Shown here one piece after another: positions 1 to 6,089 of a DNA stretch of 14,904 bases. The position numbers and the translations under genes were made by a program. This DNA comes from an uncultured Blautia sp. (lineage in GTDB: Bacteria > Bacillota > Clostridia > Lachnospirales > Lachnospiraceae): assembly GCF_934371575.1 (NCBI RefSeq), contig NZ_CAKRNY010000067.1, positions 1 through 14,904 on the forward strand, given 5' to 3'. Within the stretch, counting starts at the first letter, position 1, and every line of letters starts with the position of its first letter. The notes beneath the pieces were generated by a model, which was not told the DNA's origin, did not search any database, and was given only the letters and a program-made list of their open reading frames with translations.

Positions 1-177
1 ACAACAATCGCTCTGATCAACGACGAGATCACAGGTGCTGTTGATGAAACCTTCACAGCTGGTGACCTTGGTGACTATACAATCACAGCAGCTGATGACG
101 GTGGTACAGAAGTAGTTCTTGGTGCTCCGCTTGAGTTCAACCCAGACAACATCGAAGAGATGGCTAAACTGTACTAA
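1..177 (+). CDS. C-terminal end of a sugar ABC transporter substrate-binding protein (partial)
   Basis: An open frame enters from the left edge and gives 58 residues before TAA at 175-177. The tail reads like the last strands of CUT2-type periplasmic-binding proteins, most like the rhamnose/autoinducer-2 (RhaS/LsrB) branch: a 'GxxxxTFTAGDLGDYTI' stretch, then 'VVLGAPLEFNPDNIEEM' close to the end. In that branch, proteins commonly finish with a VLG-P-x-x-F-x-x-DNI motif. The codons are strongly biased (GCT, ACA, GGT, GAC), as in highly expressed binding proteins. The protein would capture a sugar outside the membrane for an ABC importer whose other genes lie to the left. Family assignment rests on this short tail, so substrate is unknown; a galactose-type CUT2 binding protein is the main alternative. 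Confidence 0.55.
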   Translation, partial: TTIALINDEITGAVDETFTAGDLGDYTITAADDGGTEVVLGAPLEFNPDNIEEMAKLY

Positions 178-223
178 TCAGAAACAGGTGGGCCATGCCC
201 CGACATAAAATGATATAGTAATG

Positions 224-253
224 AAAAAGTCCCGCCGCGTGCGGGACTTTTTT
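224..253. terminator. Bidirectional intrinsic terminator
   Basis: The arms GTCCCGC (229-235) and GCGGGAC (241-247) pair perfectly around a 5-nt loop. An A-run on the left (224-228) and a T-run on the right (248-253) extend the stem and provide a U-tract on both strands. It ends the binding-protein transcript on the plus strand and the convergent LysR transcript on the minus strand. The LysR stop codon (255-253) touches the structure. Confidence 0.93.
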
Positions 254-1188
254 CATAGACAGGACATGTTCAGGAATTCTTCCATGGCTCTGGTAAAGTA
301 TTTCCCTTTTTTCCAGTAGAAACATACTTTTCTGCAGTTATGCTTTAATGGAAGCTTATAATAAACCACGTCTTTATTATGGGGAATGTGAGAAAGCATA
401 ATATCTCCGATAAAAGAAATTCCAAGTCCGGACTGGCAGACGTTATAGGCTGTCATCTGCTGATCCATATTTAAAACAATATTAGGAGCAAAATGGCTGG
501 ATTTACAGATCTGTCTGGCTCTTTTTCCGGTATCATTTTCACCCTTCAGCATAATAAAAGGCAGTTCCTGAAAATGATTCAGGGGAACCGGCAAAATCTG
601 ATCCTCCAGAAATGTTCTGTTTTGTATCTGCTTTTCTGAAAGCTGAAATTCCTTCAGGGAGTCATTGGCAGGAAATGGCCGGGGGACTGCAAGAAGAAGA
701 TGCTCCTCCTGAAAGATACGGCTGGCGAAGATCTCAGAGTCCAGATTGGTATTATCGAGAATCAGGTCAACAGCACCCTTTTGTAAAAATTCGGTGAGTC
801 TGGCGGTTGTTTCCTCCACCAGATTTATTTTTATATTGGGATATCGGGTAACAAAATCAGAGATCAGAGGTGGCAGGATCCAGGAAGAGAAGAGATTGCT
901 TCCGCCAAGTGTGAGACTGCCGGTATCCAGATTTCCAAGATCATGAAGATAGTCAGAAAAACCTTTCTGAATACTAAGAATCTCTTCTATACATCTGATG
1001 TATTCTTTGCCATATTCTGTGACTTCCAGAGGCTTCGTGCTCCGGTCAAAAATAGGAAAACCAATTCGCTGTTCCACACGCTTTACGTTGGCACTTAAAG
1101 AAGGCTGTGAAATAAAAAGATTGGCAGCAGCTTTGGAAAAACTTTTTTCTTTGTATACTTCATAAATATATTCCATTCCCTGAAACAT
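253..1188 (-). CDS. LysR-family transcriptional regulator
   Basis: This is a 311-residue protein, the usual LysR length. The N-terminal winged helix-turn-helix spans roughly residues 1-62, with the typical 'SFSKAAANLFISQPSLSANV' recognition region followed by 'LGFPIFDR'-like and 'EVTEYG' segments (here IGFPIFDRSTKPLEVTEYG). The rest, about 90-295, is the periplasmic-binding-like effector domain. The start at 1188 is set by AAAGGAG (1200-1194 on the minus strand) 5 nt upstream. It is transcribed divergently from aspA, and the shared 130-bp gap holds a T-N11-A LysR box. It therefore probably controls aspA and itself; the co-inducer may be aspartate, fumarate or another C4 acid, but this is inferred from position only. 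The gene ends in the shared terminator at 224-253. Confidence 0.93.
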   Translation of the reverse strand: MFQGMEYIYEVYKEKSFSKAAANLFISQPSLSANVKRVEQRIGFPIFDRSTKPLEVTEYGKEYIRCIEEILSIQKGFSDYLHDLGNLDTGSLTLGGSNLFSSWILPPLISDFVTRYPNIKINLVEETTARLTEFLQKGAVDLILDNTNLDSEIFASRIFQEEHLLLAVPRPFPANDSLKEFQLSEKQIQNRTFLEDQILPVPLNHFQELPFIMLKGENDTGKRARQICKSSHFAPNIVLNMDQQMTAYNVCQSGLGISFIGDIMLSHIPHNKDVVYYKLPLKHNCRKVCFYWKKGKYFTRAMEEFLNMSCL

Positions 1189-1211
1189 AAAAACTCCTTT
1201 CCAAACACAAA

Positions 1212-1240
1212 ATTATAGTATAACTTTTAAACTATAATAA
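1212..1240 (-). promoter_or_regulatory. Putative promoter of the LysR gene
   Basis: On the minus strand, TTATTA (1240-1235) and TATAAT (1217-1212) are separated by 17 nt. Both boxes overlap the LysR box at 1213-1237, an arrangement expected for negative autoregulation. The resulting leader would be short, about 17 nt, and would still contain the AAAGGAG site. The region is very AT-rich, so a chance match to the -10 is possible. Confidence 0.5.
1213..1237. promoter_or_regulatory. LysR-type binding site (T-N11-A box)
   Basis: TTATAGT (1213-1219) and ACTATAA (1231-1237) form a perfect 7-bp inverted repeat with exactly 11 nt between the inner T and A. This is the classical LysR-family recognition motif. 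Its centre (1225) falls near -68 relative to the transcription start predicted from the aspA -10 box, the usual position of a LysR recognition site at an activated promoter. Confidence 0.78.
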
Positions 1241-1258
1241 TTATAAAAATATATGTAT

Positions 1259-1287
1259 TTGATTATATTATAGCGGGTATATATAAT
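1259..1287 (+). promoter_or_regulatory. aspA promoter (sigma-A type)
   Basis: TTGATT (1259-1264) and TATAAT (1282-1287) are 17 nt apart. Transcription would start near 1293-1294, giving a leader of about 42 nt before the chosen aspA start at 1336. The LysR box lies just upstream. Confidence 0.75.
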
Positions 1288-1335
1288 GGGTGCAAGAAAG
1301 AAAAATATGAAAATTAAGAAATGGAGATATATAAA

Positions 1336-2760
1336 ATGAGTCAGCAGGAATACCGTACAGAGAAAGATTCAATTGGTACCAAACATGTACCGGAGGATGT
1401 GTACTATGGAGTGCAGTCATTAAGAGCAGCAGAGAATTTCCATATTACAGGTCTTGCCATGCATCCGGAGATTATCAACAGTCTTGCTTATATTAAGAAA
1501 GCAGCTGCAATTACAAACTGTGAGGCAGGACTTCTGGACAAAAAAAGAGCTCAGGCAATTGTTCAGGCGTGTGATGAAATTCTGGAAGGCAAATTACATG
1601 AGGACTTTATTGTGGATCCGATCCAGGGCGGTGCCGGAACCTCTTTAAACATGAATGCAAATGAGGTAATTGCAAACAGAGCCACAGAGATTCTGGGTGG
1701 AAAAAAAGGCGATTATGATGTGGTAAACCCCAATGACCATGTAAACTGTGGACAGTCAACCAATGATGTAATTCCTACAGCAGGAAAAATGACTTCCCTT
1801 CGTCTTCTGAAAAATCTGAAAAAAGAACTGATGAGATTACACAGTGTTCTGAATAAAAAAGCGGAAGAGTTTGATGGAGTTATCAAAATGGGAAGAACAC
1901 AGCTTCAGGATGCAGTGCCCATCCGTCTTGGCCAGGAATTCAAAGCGTATAGTGTTGCAGTTCTTCGTGATATCAACCGTATGGACAAGGCAATGGATGA
2001 GATGAGAACCCTGAATATGGGTGGAACTGCTGTTGGAACCGGTCTGAATGCAGATGAGTCTTATCTTCACAGAATCGTACCAAACCTTAGCGAGATTTCA
2101 GATATGGAGCTGGTACAGGCTTATGACCTGATTGATTCCACACAGAACCTGGATCCCTTTGTGGCTGTTTCAGGCGCTGTAAAAGCGTGTGCAGTAACCC
2201 TGTCCAAAATTGCCAATGACCTGCGTCTGATGTCCTCAGGACCGAGAGCTGGATTTGGAGAAATCAATCTTCCGGCAAAACAGAATGGTTCTTCTATCAT
2301 GCCAGGAAAAGTTAACCCGGTTATTCCGGAAGTAGTCAATCAGGTTGCATTTAATGTAATTGGAAACGATGTGACGATTACAATGGCAGCAGAAGCCGGT
2401 CAGCTGGAGCTGAATGCATTTGAACCGATCATCTTCTACTGTCTGTTCCAGTCCATTGATACCCTTGGTTATGCAGTGCAGACATTTGTGGATAACTGTG
2501 TGTCCGGAATTACTGCGAACGAGACAAGATGCCGTTACTTTGTAGAAAACAGTGTTGGAATTATAACAGCTATCTGTCCTTATGTGGGCTATCAGGAAGC
2601 AGCTGAAATTGCGAAAGAGGCCATTAAGACAGGAGAGTCTGTGAGAAAACTGATCATACAGAAAGGAATTCTCACAGAAGAACAGATGAATGAGATCATG
2701 GATCCTGTACAGATGACAGAGCCGGGAATTTCAGGAAAAAACAATATTAAAATGAATTAA
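1336..2760 (+). CDS. aspA: Aspartate ammonia-lyase (aspartase)
   Basis: This enzyme deaminates L-aspartate reversibly to fumarate and ammonia in the cytosol. With the start used here it has 474 residues, the normal aspartase length. It opens with YRTEKDSIG and VPEDVYYGVQSLRAAENF, typical of the aspartase/fumarase superfamily. The flexible catalytic loop GSSIMPGKVNPV lies at about residues 318-329, with the proposed catalytic serine at 319 or 320. The residues after it (IPEVVNQV) are of the aspartase kind rather than the fumarase kind. An upstream in-frame ATG at 1321 has no ribosome binding site. The ATG at 1336 has GGAG at 1323-1326, 9 nt away, and matches family N-termini, so it is preferred. 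It stands alone between its promoter and a strong terminator, divergent from a LysR gene. It could serve nitrogen release from aspartate or supply fumarate for anaerobic respiration. Confidence 0.94.
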   Translation: MSQQEYRTEKDSIGTKHVPEDVYYGVQSLRAAENFHITGLAMHPEIINSLAYIKKAAAITNCEAGLLDKKRAQAIVQACDEILEGKLHEDFIVDPIQGGAGTSLNMNANEVIANRATEILGGKKGDYDVVNPNDHVNCGQSTNDVIPTAGKMTSLRLLKNLKKELMRLHSVLNKKAEEFDGVIKMGRTQLQDAVPIRLGQEFKAYSVAVLRDINRMDKAMDEMRTLNMGGTAVGTGLNADESYLHRIVPNLSEISDMELVQAYDLIDSTQNLDPFVAVSGAVKACAVTLSKIANDLRLMSSGPRAGFGEINLPAKQNGSSIMPGKVNPVIPEVVNQVAFNVIGNDVTITMAAEAGQLELNAFEPIIFYCLFQSIDTLGYAVQTFVDNCVSGITANETRCRYFVENSVGIITAICPYVGYQEAAEIAKEAIKTGESVRKLIIQKGILTEEQMNEIMDPVQMTEPGISGKNNIKMN

Positions 2761-2772
2761 CCAAAACAGGGA

Positions 2773-2832
2773 AGTCCTCTGTGTGGTTGCGAAAAGCAGT
2801 AAGCAAACGCGACCCGCAGAGGACTATTTTTT
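2773..2832 (+). terminator. Intrinsic terminator after aspA
   Basis: AGTCCTCTG (2773-2781) pairs with CAGAGGACT (2817-2825). An inner stem GGTTGCG (2785-2791) pairs with CGCGACC (2808-2814, one G-U pair), and a T-rich run follows (2827-2832). It is an unusually long terminator with two stacked helices and a 16-nt loop. Confidence 0.88.
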
Positions 2833-2834
2833 CT

Positions 2835-2862
2835 TTTACAGTAAAGTAAATTATGGTATGAT
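2835..2862 (+). promoter_or_regulatory. Promoter of the first AraC gene
   Basis: TTTACA (2835-2840) and TATGAT (2857-2862) are separated by 16 nt, directly after the aspA terminator. A leader of about 80 nt would follow before the start at 2951. Confidence 0.62.
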
Positions 2863-2950
2863 AAAAAAGAGTATTTTATTCAGGTTATGAGCAAATTGCG
2901 AAGAGGATTGCAAATATCCGTCAGAGAAGGAAAAGACAGCGGGAGAACTT

Positions 2951-3883
2951 ATGGCAAAAAAAAGAAAAATAAAAATGGAGTTCCGCTACTACCAGATGCA
3001 GGATGGAAGTCCCATTCTTGCTCTTCTTGGTGAAAAGTGGGAACAGAATTATGGAAGAGATGTGGATTATCTCCACTTTCATAATTATCTGGAAATTGGT
3101 TACTGTTACAGTGGGGCTGGGGAATTGGTTCTTGGAAAAAAGACGGTCCGTTTTGCAGGACGGGAATTTACCATTATTCCCCCGAATTTTCCACATACGA
3201 CCACCAGTGATATGGGAAATATCAGTAAATGGGAATATCTGTTTATTGATGTGGAAGGTTTTCTGCAGGTGGCAGCAGGAACGCCCCTTAGGGCAGAAAA
3301 AATGATCCAGCGTATTTATTCTAAGGCGCATTGTCTGAAGGAAACGGAGTACATAAGTCTTTCCCATAAGATAACAAAAATACTGGAAATCATGCGCACA
3401 AGTGAAGAATTTTATCTCGAGGAGGCAAAAGGGGTATTGCTTGCACTTTTGGCTGAGATAGCAAGAATGAACCGTTCTTCCCAGGAGGACAATATAGAAG
3501 AAAAAGGCAAGATTACCAATATGATCTCACGCGCTATTGACTATATTTCACAATGCTACATGGAGGATATAAGGATCGGGGATCTGGCCAATGCGTGTCA
3601 TATCAGCGAAACTCATTTCAGGCGGGTGTTTACCTCCTACATGCACATGGGACCGCTGGAATATATCAACAAAGTAAGAATCCAGACCGCCTGCGAGATC
3701 CTGAAAAAAACAGATGAGTCTATAGCGGATATTGCCTATAAATGTGGATTTACGACGAATTCCACTTTTAACCGGAATTTCCGTCAGTTAATGGGAATGT
3801 CTCCAGCAGAGTGGCGGAAGCGCCCGGAGAATTACGAGCAGCAGCTTTTAAAATTTGATATTCACTCAGAGGAAGGATGGTAG
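2951..3883 (+). CDS. AraC-family transcriptional regulator, likely activator of the galactoside operon
   Basis: This 310-residue protein has an N-terminal cupin-type sensing domain (about residues 20-110), with the HFHNYLEIGYCYSG stretch and a PPNFPHTT segment usual for sugar-responsive AraC proteins. The C-terminal double helix-turn-helix covers about 192-290. Its recognition helices are near LANACHISETHFRRVF and IADIAYKCGFTTNSTFNRNF, and it ends with the family's GMSPAEWRK motif. GGGAG (2941-2945) lies 5 nt before the ATG. The gene is co-directional with and upstream of a beta-galactoside uptake operon whose promoter has a poor -35 box, so activation of that operon is the likeliest role. 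The stop is 1 nt from the start of the next gene, implying co-transcription and probably translational coupling. The inducing sugar is unknown. Confidence 0.92.
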   Translation: MAKKRKIKMEFRYYQMQDGSPILALLGEKWEQNYGRDVDYLHFHNYLEIGYCYSGAGELVLGKKTVRFAGREFTIIPPNFPHTTTSDMGNISKWEYLFIDVEGFLQVAAGTPLRAEKMIQRIYSKAHCLKETEYISLSHKITKILEIMRTSEEFYLEEAKGVLLALLAEIARMNRSSQEDNIEEKGKITNMISRAIDYISQCYMEDIRIGDLANACHISETHFRRVFTSYMHMGPLEYINKVRIQTACEILKKTDESIADIAYKCGFTTNSTFNRNFRQLMGMSPAEWRKRPENYEQQLLKFDIHSEEGW

Positions 3884-3884
3884 A

Positions 3885-4397
3885 ATGTACGATTACAAAA
3901 TAGTAGAACAGGTGACAAGAAAGAAAAAGAAGCTTTCCGGAGCATTGAAAAAGACAATGGTTTTCTTTGCAGTGGTGTTTGTGGTTATGGGAATCACCAT
4001 TTCACAGGCCTTTATGCTGGCTGGATTCTGTCTGGCAGGCCTTTATTTTATTTATGGAACCTTTTCCCAGAAGGATTACGAGTACACCCTTGAAAATGAA
4101 ATGCTCACCATCGATGTGATCTATGGAAACAAATACCGCAGGACAGCCCATGAACTGGATCTTCGCCAGCTGGAGGTGGTTGCCCCAAACTGGCATCAGG
4201 CTGTTGCGAAATACAAAAAGAACGGTGGAACGGAGCATCTGAAAAAGTTTGATTATACCTCTTATGAAGAGAACACACCCTATTACACCATGATCATTAA
4301 AGAGGATGGAAATAAGATCAAACTTCTTCTGGATCTCACTGAAGAAATGCTTCATACTATAAAAACCCGATATCCACAGAAAGTCTTTTTTGCATAA
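3885..4397 (+). CDS. Small two-helix membrane protein, DUF6106-like
   Basis: A 170-residue protein of unknown function. After a basic N-terminus (RKKKKLSGALKK) come two hydrophobic helices at about residues 24-38 and 44-58, then a soluble domain of some 110 residues rich in beta-type sequence. That domain includes 'YEYTLENEMLTIDVIYGNKYRR' and 'LRQLEVVAP'. This layout resembles proteins annotated DUF6106 in Lachnospiraceae, recognised from memory and not by a search. The start at 3885 is chosen because AGAGGAAGG (3868-3876) lies 8 nt upstream; an in-frame ATG at 3855 lies inside the AraC gene and lacks a binding site. It follows the AraC gene by 1 nt, so the two are made together, but no function can be given from sequence. 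Confidence 0.82.
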   Translation: MYDYKIVEQVTRKKKKLSGALKKTMVFFAVVFVVMGITISQAFMLAGFCLAGLYFIYGTFSQKDYEYTLENEMLTIDVIYGNKYRRTAHELDLRQLEVVAPNWHQAVAKYKKNGGTEHLKKFDYTSYEENTPYYTMIIKEDGNKIKLLLDLTEEMLHTIKTRYPQKVFFA

Positions 4398-4422
4398 AAT
4401 AAAAAGAGTAAATGTAAAAAGT

Positions 4423-4452
4423 TCACAAAAACAGTAGAAAAAGTTTGTGAAA
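4423..4452. repeat. Inverted repeat, possible operator
   Basis: TTCACAAA (4423-4430) and TTTGTGAA (4445-4452) are a perfect 8-bp inverted repeat with a 14-nt spacer. It lies just after the DUF6106-like gene and about 190 bp upstream of the predicted operon transcription start. No T-run follows on the plus strand, so a terminator for the upstream gene is unlikely. The surroundings are rich in AAAAAG runs, so a chance origin is possible. Confidence 0.4.
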
Positions 4453-4504
4453 AAGTACAGAAAATTAAATAAAAAGCATACTTATTAGTGAAAATAACCC
4501 ATTT

Positions 4505-4625
4505 GTATTGCCGATATGGTCGATGTACGATAAAAAATGAATAAAACAAACGAAAAAGAAAAATACATATAATGGTCGAAAATGCACATTATATGAGCGG
4601 TATTGCATACATTACCCAATGTACG
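4505..4625 (+). promoter_or_regulatory. Duplicated motif pair, candidate AraC binding sites
   Basis: The element GTATTGC-N11-ATGTACG at 4505-4529 recurs as GTATTGC-N12-ATGTACG at 4600-4625, 95-96 bp downstream. The second copy covers the place where the -35 box should be, from about -43 to -18. A further shared octamer, ATGGTCGA, occurs at 4516-4523 and 4572-4579, exactly 56 bp apart. Paired distal and promoter-proximal sites fit an AraC-type activator, plausibly the one encoded at 2951-3883. Binding is inferred, not shown. Confidence 0.5.
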
Positions 4626-4636
4626 GATGATATAAT
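4603..4636 (+). promoter_or_regulatory. Promoter of the galactoside operon
   Basis: A perfect TATAAT lies at 4631-4636. The only good -35-like hexamer, TTGCAT (4603-4608), is 22 nt upstream, too far for sigma-A alone. At the right distance there is only TACATT (4608-4613). Such a promoter normally needs an activator. Start of transcription would be near 4643, with a leader of about 40 nt. No convincing catabolite (cre) site was seen. Confidence 0.65.
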
Positions 4637-4683
4637 ACGTTCATAAGAAATACAGAGAAACAATTTTAAGGGAGGATATTTCA

Positions 4684-5970
4684 ATGAAGAAAAAAATGCT
4701 TACCGTATTACTCACAGGCGCAATGGTGGCTTCTATGGCTACAGGAGCAACAGTTGTATCCGCTGAGGATAACGACAACACATTAACCGTATGGGCATGG
4801 GACCAGAACTTTAATATCAAGTCCATGCAGATCGCAGGTGATCAGTATGCTGCAGATCATGAGGGATTCTCATTAAATATCATCGAGACATCTTCTGATG
4901 ACTGCCAGACCAAGCTTACCACAGCTGCTAATGCCGGTGATTACAGCACACTTCCGGACATCGTTCTTATGCAGGATAACAGCTATCAGAAATTCCTGAA
5001 AGCTTATCCGGATGCTTTTACAGATCTGAAAGATATTAATATTAACTGGGACGATTTCGGTGCTCTGAAACAGTCTTATTCCATGGTTGACGATACACAT
5101 TACGGTGTTCCGTTTGATAACGGTGCTGTTATCGCATGCTACCGTACAGACATCCTTGAGGAAGCAGGATATACACTGGATGACCTTACAGATATTACAT
5201 GGTCCAGATTTATGGAAATCGGTAAAGATCTTCATGAGAAGACAGGCAAATATCTTCTTACCAGCGAAGCAACAGGCGGCGATACCCTTATGATGATGGT
5301 TCAGTCCTGCGGAGCAAACTTCGTTAACGAAGATGGCGAAGCGTTCATCGTTGGTAATGAGACAGCTGAGAAATGTATCGATCTTTACACTGACCTGGTT
5401 AAGAACGATGTTGTAAAACTTGTAAACAACTGGGATGAGTACATTGCAACCATCACAAGCGGTGAGGCTGCTGGTATTGTTAATGGTAACTGGATCACAG
5501 CTACTCTGATGTCCACAGAGGATCAGAAGGGCTTATGGCAGATCACTACAATGCCGAAAGTTGACGGTGTTGACACAGCTACAAACTATGCAAACAACGG
5601 TGGATCTTCCTGGTATATTACAGCTAACTGCAAGAATGTAGAGCTTGCTGAAGACTTCCTTGCAAGCACATTTGGTTCCAGCACAGAGTTCTATGATGCA
5701 ATCCTTCCGGAAGCAGGTGCTATTTCCTGTTATCTGCCAGCTGGTGAGTCAGATGTTTACAACGAGCCAAACGAGTTCTTTGGCGGACAGCCGATCTTCT
5801 CAACAATCGTAGAGTATTCTTCTCATATTCCGGAGTTTACAAAGACTCCATACCACTATGAGGCAAGAGAGTGCGTGAACACAGCTGTTGTAAATATTGT
5901 AAACGGAACAGCTAAGGAAGACGCTCTTCAGGAAGCACAGGATACACTGGCATTTAAGATGACTGAGTAA
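4684..5970 (+). CDS. Extracellular solute-binding protein of a CUT1 sugar ABC transporter
   Basis: A 428-residue family 1 binding protein that would capture a sugar for the two permeases downstream. It has an N-terminal signal peptide (about residues 1-27: MKKK, then a hydrophobic core). Mature sequence opens with LTVWAWDQ and continues with TLPDIVLMQD, typical of this family. GGGAGG (4670-4675) lies 8 nt before the ATG, so the start is secure. Oddly for a Gram-positive binding protein there is no lipobox cysteine: where one expects ATGC the sequence reads ATGA, followed by a VSA signal-peptidase I type site before EDND. It is the first gene of an operon with two permeases and two beta-galactosidases, so its ligand is probably a galactoside such as galacto-oligosaccharide, lactose or a galactan fragment. 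The exact sugar cannot be read from the sequence. Confidence 0.92.
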   Translation: MKKKMLTVLLTGAMVASMATGATVVSAEDNDNTLTVWAWDQNFNIKSMQIAGDQYAADHEGFSLNIIETSSDDCQTKLTTAANAGDYSTLPDIVLMQDNSYQKFLKAYPDAFTDLKDININWDDFGALKQSYSMVDDTHYGVPFDNGAVIACYRTDILEEAGYTLDDLTDITWSRFMEIGKDLHEKTGKYLLTSEATGGDTLMMMVQSCGANFVNEDGEAFIVGNETAEKCIDLYTDLVKNDVVKLVNNWDEYIATITSGEAAGIVNGNWITATLMSTEDQKGLWQITTMPKVDGVDTATNYANNGGSSWYITANCKNVELAEDFLASTFGSSTEFYDAILPEAGAISCYLPAGESDVYNEPNEFFGGQPIFSTIVEYSSHIPEFTKTPYHYEARECVNTAVVNIVNGTAKEDALQEAQDTLAFKMTE

Positions 5971-6016
5971 TCGTTTTCTGAAATAGACGATGAAAGAGTG
6001 AATAAGAAGTAATTTG

Positions 6017-6056
6017 TAAGAAGGCGGGGGACTGCTAGATGGTCCTCCGTTTCTTA
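6017..6056 (+). other. Intercistronic RNA hairpin after the binding-protein gene
   Basis: TAAGAA (6017-6022) pairs with TTCTTA (6051-6056), and GCGGGGGAC (6024-6032) pairs with GTCCTCCGT (6042-6050) with two G-U pairs. Only G6023 is bulged, and the loop is 9 nt. No T-run follows, so it is more likely a barrier protecting the 3' end of a processed binding-protein mRNA than a full terminator. Confidence 0.68.
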
Positions 6057-6089
6057 TTCAAAGATTCAGGCTTGAAAGGAGGAGTTCCT

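Noticed and set aside
1..177. Left-edge partial gene as another BMP-family protein
   Set aside because: The C-terminal VLGAPLEFNPDNIEEM pattern fits CUT2 RhaS/LsrB-like proteins and not the usual BMP/PnrA C-terminus.
2921..3367. Minus-strand open frame over the first AraC gene
   Set aside because: Antisense to a well-supported regulator gene and crosses its promoter region; the product looks like no known protein.
4381..4410. Terminator directly after the DUF6106-like gene
   Set aside because: CTTTTTT and ATAAAAAG can pair, but the stem is almost all A-T with no T-run after it, so it is unlikely to end transcription.
6039..6089. ATG at 6039 as start of the first permease
   Set aside because: It falls in the loop of a strong hairpin and has no ribosome binding site, while GTG 6090 follows AAAGGAGG at 7 nt and gives a normal permease N-terminus.
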